Origin: Parvicella sp964387945
Lineage (GTDB): Bacteria > Bacteroidota > Bacteroidia > Flavobacteriales_D > Parvicellaceae
Length of the DNA stretch: 64,000 nt
Reading direction: 5' to 3'
NCBI GenBank assembly: GCA_964387945.1
Contig: CAYLYX010000009.1
Coordinates: forward strand, 113,568-177,567
Below the pieces are notes generated by a model. It worked only from the letters and a program-made list of their open reading frames with translations, searched no databases and had not been told where the DNA came from. The position numbers and the translations under genes were made by a program. The number at the start of each line of letters is the position of its first letter. Positions within the stretch are counted from its first letter, which is position 1. Below are positions 14,844 through 24,064 of the stretch, one piece after another.

Positions 14844-16895
14844 TTATCGGATTTCACCGCCTGCTTCCATCTCCTTGGTAGGGGAAACAAAAGACAGATT
14901 GCCTTCTTTATCTTCTGCCATTAGGATCATTCCCTGCGATTCAACGCCTCTAATCTTTCTAGGCGCCAAGTTCATCAAAATTGACACTTTCTTTCCAACT
15001 ACTTCATCTGGGGAATAATGCTCTGCTATGCCAGAAACTACTGTTCTTACATCCAGCCCAGTGTCTACTGTAAGTTTGAGCAGCTTATCCGCTTTCTTTA
15101 CCTTTTCAGCAGCTTTAATCTCTCCTACTCTAATGTCCATTTTCATAAAATCGTCAAAAGCTATTTCATCTTTCATAGGTGGATATTTATTTTCTGGTTG
15201 TTTCAATTTTTCTAACTGTTCTTCAACTTTATCATCTTCAATTTTAGTAAATAAAATGGATGGCTTGTTGATAGAATGAGCTGGAGCTAAAAGATCTTTA
15301 CTTCCTGCTGAAGCCCAGTCTAAAGCTGTCATATTTAAAAACTCAACGAGCTTCTTTGCCGTAAATGGCAAGAAAGGCTCAAAAACAATCGAAAGATTAG
15401 CCGTAATCTGTAAAGAAATATTGATGATCGTTTTTACCCTCTCTGGGTTCGTTTTGATAAGCTTCCAAGGTTCTGTATCTGCCAAATATTTATTGCCAAG
15501 TCTAGCTAAATTCATTGCTTCTGCTTGAGCTTCTCTAAACCTAAAAGCCTCAATTGCATTGCCTATTTTCTGAGGAGCTTCTTGGAGTGTTTTTAAAACC
15601 TGCTGGTCAATCTCTTCAAGGCTACCCAACGCTGGAACATTCCCCTCATAGTACTTGTGGGTAAGCACCAATGTTCTATTCACGAAGTTGCCAAAAATAT
15701 CTGCCAACTCACTGTTATTCCTAGTCTGAAAATCCTTCCAAGAAAAGTCACTATCCTTACTTTCTGGAGCAATAGCGCACAAAACATATCTCAAGACGTC
15801 TTCTTGACCGGGAAAGTCTTCTAAATATTCATGTCCCCAAACTGCCCAGTTTTTAGACGTACTCAACTTCTGCCCTTCTAGGTTCAAAAACTCATTAGCA
15901 GGGACATTATAAGGTAAAATGTGGTCACCAAACAACTTCAACATAATCGGAAAAATGATGGTATGAAATACAATGTTGTCTTTCGCCAAAAAATGGACTA
16001 AATGCGTATCCTCATTCTTCCAATAGTCTTCCCAATTCTTTCCGTTATCAATTGCCCATTGCTTAGTCGCTGAGATATAACCGATGGGAGCATCAAACCA
16101 GACATAAAGCACTTTACCCTCGCCACCTTCAACTGGAACTCCAACACCCCAATCGAGATCTCTCGTCATTGCTCTAGGCTTCAAACCTCCTTCAATCCAA
16201 CTTAAGCACTGTCCGATAACCTGATTTCTCCATTCCTTCGGGTAATGATGTTGTTTTCCATCCAAAATTCCGTTTTCAATCCAATCCTTCACCCAGGCTT
16301 CATGTTCATCCATAGGTAGATACCAATGAGAAGTCTCTTTCAACTCAGGAGTTTTTCCTGACAAAGTAGACTTAGGATTAATCAGGTCTAGCGGACTTAG
16401 GTCACTACCACATTTCTCACATTGATCACCATATGCGCCATCGTTCTTACATTTAGGACACGTTCCAACGATGTATCTATCGGCTAAAAACTGATTGAAT
16501 TCTGCATCGTAGTACTGTTCGGAGCTCTTCTTGAGAAACTTACCCTCGCCTTCAAGCTGTTTAAAATAGTCTGAAGCCGTCTCCTTATGAAGGTCAGATG
16601 ACGTTCTGTGATAAATGTCAAAGTTGATTCCCAATTGCTCAAAGGTAGTTCCAATTAATTCATGATAACGGTCAACAATAGCCTGCGGAGTTGTTCCCTC
16701 TTGTTTGGCACGGATCGTAATAGCAGCTCCATGCTCATCAGAACCACAGACAAAAAGCGCATCTCTGCCATTTGATTTGAGGTATCGACTATAAATATCA
16801 GCAGGAATATAAACCCCAGCTAGATGCCCTAAATGAAGCGGCCCATTGGCATACGGCAGTGCTGCTGTTATGGTATATCTTTTCGGATGAATCAT
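14844..16895 (-). CDS. metG: Methionyl-tRNA synthetase
   Basis: Class I aminoacyl-tRNA synthetase that charges tRNA-Met. The 683-residue protein has the HIGH motif as HLGH in PLHLGHLAG, the zinc knuckle CPKCKNDGAYGDQCEKCG, and the KMSKS loop as KLSTSKN. The C-terminal part (from about residue 580) is an EMAP/Trbp111-type tRNA-binding domain (MKMDIRVGEIKAAEKVKKAD). The layout is the MetG1 type with the C-terminal dimerisation domain. A DUF2064 gene follows after one base. No T-box or other leader element was seen upstream. Confidence 0.97.
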   Translation of the reverse strand: MIHPKRYTITAALPYANGPLHLGHLAGVYIPADIYSRYLKSNGRDALFVCGSDEHGAAITIRAKQEGTTPQAIVDRYHELIGTTFEQLGINFDIYHRTSSDLHKETASDYFKQLEGEGKFLKKSSEQYYDAEFNQFLADRYIVGTCPKCKNDGAYGDQCEKCGSDLSPLDLINPKSTLSGKTPELKETSHWYLPMDEHEAWVKDWIENGILDGKQHHYPKEWRNQVIGQCLSWIEGGLKPRAMTRDLDWGVGVPVEGGEGKVLYVWFDAPIGYISATKQWAIDNGKNWEDYWKNEDTHLVHFLAKDNIVFHTIIFPIMLKLFGDHILPYNVPANEFLNLEGQKLSTSKNWAVWGHEYLEDFPGQEDVLRYVLCAIAPESKDSDFSWKDFQTRNNSELADIFGNFVNRTLVLTHKYYEGNVPALGSLEEIDQQVLKTLQEAPQKIGNAIEAFRFREAQAEAMNLARLGNKYLADTEPWKLIKTNPERVKTIINISLQITANLSIVFEPFLPFTAKKLVEFLNMTALDWASAGSKDLLAPAHSINKPSILFTKIEDDKVEEQLEKLKQPENKYPPMKDEIAFDDFMKMDIRVGEIKAAEKVKKADKLLKLTVDTGLDVRTVVSGIAEHYSPDEVVGKKVSILMNLAPRKIRGVESQGMILMAEDKEGNLSFVSPTKEMEAGGEIR

Positions 16896-17032
16896 TCAAT
16901 CTTGTTTACGTACAAAGATAAATTCATTTATAGAATGGTCATTAAAAAAGTGGATGCAACTTATTTCGAACAATTAACGTCAAAAGGATGTGTTAATTTT
17001 TTTTTAAATTAGCAACCGCTAACCTACTAATT

Positions 17033-20000
17033 ATGAATAACTTTACTATGCTTCGCAAGTTTGCGTTTTTATCTTACTTATTTCTTTCCCTCTCAGCGTT
17101 TGCCCACAATGGGATTCAAAAAGGATTTCATTTTACAGAAAACAAGGGTCAACTAGACGACCGTGTTTCTTACCATTGTAAACTGCATTTAGGAAACCTA
17201 TTTCTTGAAAACAATAGGTTGACTTTTGACCTTTTTGACCCTGTTGAAATCAGCGAAATGCATGATAAAAAAGGAAAAAAATCCAATCCGTTTTTTTCCA
17301 AATCAAAAAGTGACAATTTGGATCAATCAATAGCGGAAGGGTTTAACAAGCATGCATACTCCATGACTTTTCTCGGTGCGAAACCCAATCCTGAGATTAG
17401 CGGGAATCAGCAGCTCAGCGGATACAAAAACTTCTTCTTTGGAAACGACCCGTCAAATTGGGCATCTAACGTTCGCTCTTACAAGGGGGTAACTTACCAA
17501 AACATGTATGACGGCATTGATGTAGAAATCTACAGTCAACTTAAATATTTGAAATATGATATTGTTGTTGCACCTCAAATAGATCCCAATCAAATTCAGA
17601 TTTTGTACGAGGGTATTGAGGGTTTAACGATCTTGGAAAATGGTGATCTAGAGGTAAAACTCTCTAACCAAAATATTCGTGAAGCTAAGCTGAGTGCTTA
17701 TCAGGTGATTAACGGGAAACAACAATCCGTGCCTTGTACATTCAAAATTCTAAACGGAAACATCGTTGCATTTGATTTTCCGCAGGGATACGATTCCAAC
17801 TACGAATTGGTTATTGATCCGGTTTGGGTTTTTTCTACGCTAACAGGTTCTACTGCTGATAACTGGGGATATACATCAACGTATGATTCTCAGGGAAATC
17901 TATATGCCGCAGGAATTGCCTTTAGCTCTGGATATCCTACAACAACTGGAGCATATCAAACCACATTTGCAGGTGGAAATATTGACATTTCTCTTTCGAA
18001 ATTTTCACCCAATGGAACAACACTCCTTTATTCTACCTACTTGGGAGGTACGAATGTAGAGATTCCTCATAGTCTTGTGGTAGACTCTCAAGACAATTTG
18101 GTTATGCTAGCTACAACAGGTTCTTCAAACTTTCCAGTAACAGCTGGATGTTATGATAACACCTTCAACACAGGTTATGCCAATACTACAACTAGTCCTA
18201 ATATTACATTTTCTAACGGGTCTGATATCGCTTTGGTCAAAATCAATCCCGCTGGAAACACCTTGCTGGCATCTACTTTTGTGGGTGGAACGGATAACGA
18301 AGGCTTGAATGAAGCACTTGTACTTAATTATGCTGACGACATTCGAGGAGAGGTAGTTGTTGATGGAAACGATGACATTTATGTTGCCACGAGTGTATAT
18401 TCCGATGACTTTCCTACTACAACTGGAGCTTCCATAAACAATGGTGGCGGCTTTGGAAGTCAGGATGCCACGGTATTCAAAATGTCCAGCGATCTCACCT
18501 CGATGTCATGGAGCAGTTTTTATGGGGGTTCAGGGAATGATGGAGCCTTTTCAGTAAGGGTATCTCCATCTACCGGAGATGTATATATCTGCGGAGGTAC
18601 AGTTAGTGCTAACCTTCCGATGGGAGCTTCGCCAATGGATGGAACCTATGTGGGTGGAGGTGATGGCTATGTGGCTAGCTTTAATGGAACCAATGGCACT
18701 TTTCTTAATGCAACATACCTGAATACAGCAGGTTCTTCTAGCTATGACCAATCGTTTATTTTGGAAATCGATGATGACGGAGACATTTATGCTTTTGGAC
18801 AAACAAAGGGATCATATACCGTTTTTAACGCGACTTACTCCAATGCCAACGGTTCTCAGTTCATACAGAAGATGAGCCCAGATTTATCAACATCCATTTT
18901 TAGTACTGTATTTGGTAGTGGAAGATCTACTGTAGACATTTCTCCTACGGCTTTCCTAGTGGACGACTGTGAAAACATCTATGTTGCTGGTTGGGGAGGT
19001 TCTACTAACACAGAAGGACATGTTGGTGGCATGCCGCTAACTGCTGATGCGGAACAATCTTCTACAGATCAAAGTGACTTCTACTTTATGGTGATGGAAA
19101 GAGATGCTGCTTCCATCTTATATGGAACTTATCTCGGTGACCCATCTGCCGCAGAACATGTGGATGGAGGAACTAGTCGCTTTGACAAACAAGGAATCGT
19201 TTACCAAGCTGTATGCGCGGGTTGTGGAGGAAATGATTTCCCCACCACTCCTGGAGTTTATGGCCCAAATAACGGAAGTTCAAACTGTAACTTGGGCGCC
19301 ATCAAATTTGAAATGAACTTTCAAGGAGTTACTGCTCAAGCTGTAGTTCCAGATGATATCACATTATGTGCATCACCTTATAGTGTAGATTTTGATGCTC
19401 CAACGACAGATCCACCTCCATCTGCTGAGTGGATTTACGGGGATGGCAACACTTCTGGAATTGTTGGAGGAAGTGTATCTCCAACACACGTCTATGCCGA
19501 TACGGGAACTTATCAAGTTACCTATATTGCGATCGACCCCGCTTCATGTAATATCAGGGATACGGCCTATTTTGACTTAACGTTGATTCAACCCGAGCAG
19601 TTTAATGCCCAGTTTGACGTACCTCCAGTTGATCCTTGTAATGCTCCTGATAGCTTACTTGTTTCTTTAGCCTTTACAGGTACAGGAGCCGATTCTATCG
19701 TTTGGGATATGGGTAACGGAGATGTCTTTTATGATTCATTGTCTCTGGATTACTATTACACGAGTCAGGGGACGTATACCATAAGTATGACTGCGATCGA
19801 CAATGTATGTAATAATCAACAGACCATTACGGAGACGTTTGATTATTTGGTAACAGGTATTACGGCAAATGCTACTGCTCCGCCAGACACAGCATTCTGT
19901 GGACCACCACCTTATGATTTGGACTTTTCAGCTACTTCACCTTCTCCCTACCACTTCTGGGATTTTGGTGATGGCTCAGGAACGAGTACGCAAGCAAATC

Positions 20001-21175
20001 CTTCCTACACTTATAGTACTCCGGGAAGTTATGATATTATGTATGTGGCCATTGATTCTACTACCTGTAACATTGCTGACACTGCTTATTTTACAGTTGA
20101 TGTGTCTCAAGCAGAAGATTTGTCTGCCCAGTTTAATCTTCCCGCTATAGAACCATGTACTTCTCCCGATAGTATTTTGGTAGAATTGGCCTTCACTGGA
20201 ACTGGAGCCGATTCACTTTCTTGGAACATGGGTGACGGCACGATTTTTAATGATTCAACCTCCATCGATTACTATTACACGAATGAAGGACAGTACGTTA
20301 TTACCATGCAAGCTTGGGATTTCTATTGTAATGTCTATGATGAAATCACCGATACGGTTAATTTCTTTACGTCTTATTCAGAAGCTAATGCAGAAGACCC
20401 TGGAGACATTTTCTTATGTTCTTCTCCGCTAAATGTTGACTTCTCGGCAGGAACAAATCCGACTCCTGATGTTTATTGGGACTTTGGTGATGGCGTTGGA
20501 ACCAGTACAGCCTTAAACCCAACCTATACGTATGCAGATACGGGAAGTTATGAGGTAATGTTTATCGCTATAGATTCTAGCACCTGTAATATTGCCGATA
20601 CAGTGTATTTTGATGTAACTCTCCAACAAGCCGAAACATTCGCAGCAGAATTGAATTTCACCCCGCCACCACCTTGTGGAGGAGAAACTGCCATTGTAGA
20701 AGCTGAATTTACAGGTAGCGGTGCAGATTCTATTGTTTGGGATATGGGTAACGGAGATATCTTTAATACAGACTCCATTTACTATGTCTATACCGACCCC
20801 GGAATATATGTTGTATCCATGACGGCTTATGATTTAGAGTGTAACCGAGAAGGAACTGTTTCAGATACTGTGAAGTTTATTGGTGAGGTAATCAGTGAAG
20901 CTGTCGTACCAAACGTGTTTACTCCCAACGGTGATGGATCAAATGAAATACTCAAAATCCCTGGAATAGATGCAAGTGCAGATTTTTATATGATTATTTA
21001 TAACCGCTGGGGAAGAAAGGTTTTTGAATCGGAAAGCAATGGAACTTTCTGGGACGGAACCATAAATGGAGGTGCAGATGCTGCCGAGGGTGTATACTTC
21101 TTTGAGGTGATGTATCGTGATGTCTGTACCGATGAAGATAAGATTGAAACAGGACACGTAACCCTGATTCGTTGA
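17033..21175 (+). CDS. Giant secreted protein: DUF7948/SBBP beta-propeller, PKD-type repeats, T9SS type B sorting domain
   Basis: 1380 residues with a signal peptide (LSYLFLSLSAFA). The N-terminal domain opens FHFTENKGQLDDRV and reaches VIDPVWVFSTLTG, the Bacteroidota DUF7948-type start. It is followed by SBBP-like propeller repeats with GNLYAAG, DDIYVATS, GDVYICGG and ENIYVAGWGG. From about residue 770 PKD-type domains alternate between a canonical form (WDFGDGSGTST..NPSYTY) and a variant form (WDMGNGDIF). Residues 1292-1380 (VPNVFTPNGDG to GHVTLIR) form the CHU_C/type B T9SS sorting domain, so surface export is predicted. Residues 855-1380 match the next protein closely. It may act in adhesion or gliding, but this is inference. 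Confidence 0.88.
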   Translation: MNNFTMLRKFAFLSYLFLSLSAFAHNGIQKGFHFTENKGQLDDRVSYHCKLHLGNLFLENNRLTFDLFDPVEISEMHDKKGKKSNPFFSKSKSDNLDQSIAEGFNKHAYSMTFLGAKPNPEISGNQQLSGYKNFFFGNDPSNWASNVRSYKGVTYQNMYDGIDVEIYSQLKYLKYDIVVAPQIDPNQIQILYEGIEGLTILENGDLEVKLSNQNIREAKLSAYQVINGKQQSVPCTFKILNGNIVAFDFPQGYDSNYELVIDPVWVFSTLTGSTADNWGYTSTYDSQGNLYAAGIAFSSGYPTTTGAYQTTFAGGNIDISLSKFSPNGTTLLYSTYLGGTNVEIPHSLVVDSQDNLVMLATTGSSNFPVTAGCYDNTFNTGYANTTTSPNITFSNGSDIALVKINPAGNTLLASTFVGGTDNEGLNEALVLNYADDIRGEVVVDGNDDIYVATSVYSDDFPTTTGASINNGGGFGSQDATVFKMSSDLTSMSWSSFYGGSGNDGAFSVRVSPSTGDVYICGGTVSANLPMGASPMDGTYVGGGDGYVASFNGTNGTFLNATYLNTAGSSSYDQSFILEIDDDGDIYAFGQTKGSYTVFNATYSNANGSQFIQKMSPDLSTSIFSTVFGSGRSTVDISPTAFLVDDCENIYVAGWGGSTNTEGHVGGMPLTADAEQSSTDQSDFYFMVMERDAASILYGTYLGDPSAAEHVDGGTSRFDKQGIVYQAVCAGCGGNDFPTTPGVYGPNNGSSNCNLGAIKFEMNFQGVTAQAVVPDDITLCASPYSVDFDAPTTDPPPSAEWIYGDGNTSGIVGGSVSPTHVYADTGTYQVTYIAIDPASCNIRDTAYFDLTLIQPEQFNAQFDVPPVDPCNAPDSLLVSLAFTGTGADSIVWDMGNGDVFYDSLSLDYYYTSQGTYTISMTAIDNVCNNQQTITETFDYLVTGITANATAPPDTAFCGPPPYDLDFSATSPSPYHFWDFGDGSGTSTQANPSYTYSTPGSYDIMYVAIDSTTCNIADTAYFTVDVSQAEDLSAQFNLPAIEPCTSPDSILVELAFTGTGADSLSWNMGDGTIFNDSTSIDYYYTNEGQYVITMQAWDFYCNVYDEITDTVNFFTSYSEANAEDPGDIFLCSSPLNVDFSAGTNPTPDVYWDFGDGVGTSTALNPTYTYADTGSYEVMFIAIDSSTCNIADTVYFDVTLQQAETFAAELNFTPPPPCGGETAIVEAEFTGSGADSIVWDMGNGDIFNTDSIYYVYTDPGIYVVSMTAYDLECNREGTVSDTVKFIGEVISEAVVPNVFTPNGDGSNEILKIPGIDASADFYMIIYNRWGRKVFESESNGTFWDGTINGGADAAEGVYFFEVMYRDVCTDEDKIETGHVTLIR
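19595..21175 (+). repeat. Paralogous module, copy 1 (PKD repeats plus sorting domain)
   Basis: This 1581-nt tract starts at the codon for the Glu in PEQFNAQFD and ends at the stop codon. It is colinear with 22445-24025, with no net insertion or deletion between the two copies (same distance to the stop codon). The encoded proteins are nearly identical in long stretches, while codons differ at many third positions, so the duplication is not very recent or is held by selection. Confidence 0.85.
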
Positions 21176-21301
21176 TTACACTGACATTGATAGAATTAGC
21201 CAGTTAGCACGTAAAATTTGCTATTCAGTTGTTTAATTCTACCTTGCTCGGTTAAAGCGATTGTTAATTTTTATACTTTAGCATACTCTAACCTACTACA
21301 T

Positions 21302-24025
21302 ATGAAGGACTTTACTTTCTTTAGAAGAAGTTTTTTAGGACTACTTCTTCTCATTAACTACTCGGCAATTGCCCAGGTTACCGTTACCAACTCGAATACG
21401 GTGGAATGGTACGTTCAAAATGTTTTATTAGGAGCCAACGTATCTGTTAGCAATATTACCTATAACGGTAGTGCTGTAAATGCTCAAGCGGCACAAGCTG
21501 AGGTGGGTGAATTTACAAACCCTGGCTTACAAATTGGACTTGGGAATGGTTTGGTCATGGGGTCTGGAGACGTTACCATGGCAGCCCAAAACAATACTGG
21601 AGGGAGCTCAAGCCTGGGAGGTAGCGGATATGATGGAAATGATCCACAGCTTAATACCATTCTTGGTTCAAGTAACTTTTATGATAAAGCTATCATTGAG
21701 TTTGATTTCGTACCAACGGGAGACACCATCAGTTTTAGCTATGTTTTTGCCTCAGAGGAATACCCAGAGTTTACGTGCTCTGGTTATAATGATGTTTTCG
21801 GATTTTTCTTGAGTGGACCCAACCCTGCTGGAGGAACTTATACGGATTTCAACGTGGCAAGGGTTCCTACTTCTTTAAACCCACCTGCCTTTACTACCAC
21901 TCCTGTAGCGATTAACTCCATTAATCAGGGTTATGCTGGAGCCAATGGTAACTCTCTTAACTGTAGTAGTGGTATGGATCCAAACTATGCAGCATACAGT
22001 GTTTACTATGTGAGTAATACCGGTTCTTCCTATGAATATGATGGTAGAACAGTCCCATTACCCGCAGTAGCCCCTGTAGTATGTGGAGATACGTATCACA
22101 TTAAACTTGCAATAGCAGATATGGGTGATGCATTTTATGATTCTGGCGTTTTCTTAGAAGCAGGAAGTTTTTCTTCTAACGGTGTGAGTGCTGCTGGGGC
22201 TACTGCTCCAGGAGACACGGTTCTTTGCGGGACGGATCTCACCATGGATTTTAGTGCGGGCTCTGACCCTGCTCCGATCAATTTTTGGGACTTTGGAGAT
22301 GGCTCTGGGACAAGTTCCTTGGCCAATCCTTCTTACACTTATGCAGATACAGGCTATTATCAGGTCATGTATGTCGCCTCGGTAATGACAGGTAGTTGTT
22401 TGTCTTCCGATACGGTCTACTTTGATGTAAACTTGATTTATCCTGAGCAGTTCAATGCGCAATTTGATATTCCGACAATTGACCCTTGTGATGGAATGGA
22501 CAGTCTGTTAGTAGAACTCGAATTTACGGGTACTGGTGCTGACTCTATCATCTGGAATATGGGTAATGGCGATATTTATTATAATCTGGACAGTATAGAC
22601 TATTATTACACTACTCAAGGAACTTACACGATTACAATGACAGCTTATGACTTATCCTGTGGAAATTCTCAAAGTTTTGATGAAACATTTGATTATATCA
22701 CTAGTTTTTCGTTGGCAAATGCAACTGCACCACCAGACACAAGTTTCTGTGGACCACCTCCTTACGACCTAGATTTTACGGCTACATCATCCACACCCAA
22801 TCATTTTTGGGATTTCGGAGATGGAAGTGGAACAAGTACCCAAGCCAACCCTTCTTACACGTATACTACACCAGGAACATATGACATCTTGTATGTAGCC
22901 ATTGACTCTTCTACTTGTAACATTGCAGACTCGGTATATTTTACCGTTGATATCAGCCAAGCAGAAACGTTAACTGCTCAATTCAACTTACCTACGATTG
23001 AGCCGTGTACTTCTCCCGATAGTATCTTGGTAGAATTAGACTTTACAGGAACAGGAGCCGATTCGCTCTCCTGGAATATGGGGGATGGAACCATCTTCAA
23101 TGATTCAACTTCTATTGATTACTACTATACCATTGAAGGGCAATATATCATCACCATGCAAGCTTGGGACTTCTATTGTAATGCTTACGATGAAGTGACT
23201 GATACCGTGAATTTCTTTACGTCTTACTCAGAAGCCAATGCAGAAGTGCCAGAAGATATTTTCTTGTGTACCTCTCCACTAAACGTTGATTTCTCTGCCG
23301 GAACTAACCCTCCACCCAACGCTTATTGGGATTTTGGAGATGGAAGTGGAACAAGTACTCAACTCAACCCTACATACACCTATACTTCTACAGGAGAGTA
23401 TGACGTGATGTTTGTTGCCATTGATTCCAGTACCTGTAACATTGCGGACACTGCGTACTTCAACGTTACCCTCGAACAAGCAGAGACATTTGCTGCAGAG
23501 CTAAACTTTACACCACCACCTCCTTGTGGAGGAGAAACTGCGCTTGTTGAAGCGGAGTTTACAGGTAGTGGAGCGGATTCTATTGTTTGGGATATGGGTA
23601 ATGGCGATATCTTTAACAGCAACTCAATTAGTTACATTTATACCGATCCAGGTGTTTATGTTGTATCCATGACAGCCTACGATCAGGTATGTAATAACGT
23701 TGAAACCATTTCGGACACCGTAAACTTTATTGGTGAAGTGATCAGTGAAGCCATTGTTCCGAACGTGTTTACGCCTAATGGCGATGGACAAAACGATATC
23801 TTGAGCATCATCGGTATTGACCCAACAGCTGAGTTCACTATGGTAATCTATAATCGTTGGGGAAGAAAAGTTTTTGAGACAGATCAGAACGGTGAGTTTT
23901 GGGATGGGAACCTCTGGAGCGGGATTGCTGCAGCCGATGGAATTTATTACTTCGAAGTGATGTATCGTGATATTTGTACGGAAGAAGACAAAATCAAGAC
24001 GGGACACGTTACGCTGATGAAATAA
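21302..24025 (+). CDS. Choice-of-anchor L protein with PKD-type repeats and T9SS type B sorting domain
   Basis: 907 residues counted from the ATG at 21302, which begins the signal peptide MKDFTFFRRSFLGLLLLIN. An earlier in-frame start would add 28 residues that do not look like a signal. Residues about 25-300 form a choice-of-anchor L domain (VQNVLLGANVSVSNITYNG, SFSYVFASEEYPEF, DVFGFFLSGP, HIKLAIADMGDAFYDSGVFL). PKD-type repeats and a CHU_C sorting domain follow. Residues 382-907 are the shared module with the preceding protein. It is probably secreted and anchored at the cell surface. The leader resembles that of the 17033 gene, so the two may be co-regulated. Confidence 0.88.
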   Translation: MKDFTFFRRSFLGLLLLINYSAIAQVTVTNSNTVEWYVQNVLLGANVSVSNITYNGSAVNAQAAQAEVGEFTNPGLQIGLGNGLVMGSGDVTMAAQNNTGGSSSLGGSGYDGNDPQLNTILGSSNFYDKAIIEFDFVPTGDTISFSYVFASEEYPEFTCSGYNDVFGFFLSGPNPAGGTYTDFNVARVPTSLNPPAFTTTPVAINSINQGYAGANGNSLNCSSGMDPNYAAYSVYYVSNTGSSYEYDGRTVPLPAVAPVVCGDTYHIKLAIADMGDAFYDSGVFLEAGSFSSNGVSAAGATAPGDTVLCGTDLTMDFSAGSDPAPINFWDFGDGSGTSSLANPSYTYADTGYYQVMYVASVMTGSCLSSDTVYFDVNLIYPEQFNAQFDIPTIDPCDGMDSLLVELEFTGTGADSIIWNMGNGDIYYNLDSIDYYYTTQGTYTITMTAYDLSCGNSQSFDETFDYITSFSLANATAPPDTSFCGPPPYDLDFTATSSTPNHFWDFGDGSGTSTQANPSYTYTTPGTYDILYVAIDSSTCNIADSVYFTVDISQAETLTAQFNLPTIEPCTSPDSILVELDFTGTGADSLSWNMGDGTIFNDSTSIDYYYTIEGQYIITMQAWDFYCNAYDEVTDTVNFFTSYSEANAEVPEDIFLCTSPLNVDFSAGTNPPPNAYWDFGDGSGTSTQLNPTYTYTSTGEYDVMFVAIDSSTCNIADTAYFNVTLEQAETFAAELNFTPPPPCGGETALVEAEFTGSGADSIVWDMGNGDIFNSNSISYIYTDPGVYVVSMTAYDQVCNNVETISDTVNFIGEVISEAIVPNVFTPNGDGQNDILSIIGIDPTAEFTMVIYNRWGRKVFETDQNGEFWDGNLWSGIAAADGIYYFEVMYRDICTEEDKIKTGHVTLMK
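22445..24025 (+). repeat. Paralogous module, copy 2 (PKD repeats plus sorting domain)
   Basis: Partner of 19595-21175, 2850 bp downstream in direct orientation and of identical length. It is joined to a different N-terminal domain, so the two genes are a clear case of module sharing. Homologous recombination between the copies would create a chimera. Confidence 0.85.
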
Positions 24026-24052
24026 GCGTAAAAAGCTTACGGAGTAAATAAT

Positions 24053-24060
24053 TACCTTTG
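24053..24060 (+). promoter_or_regulatory. -7 promoter element TACCTTTG of radA
   Basis: Exact TAnnTTTG match ending 4 nt before the radA ATG, and only 28 nt after the preceding stop codon. It predicts a leaderless or near-leaderless mRNA. No clear -33 TTG was found. Confidence 0.6.
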
Positions 24061-24064
24061 AAGT

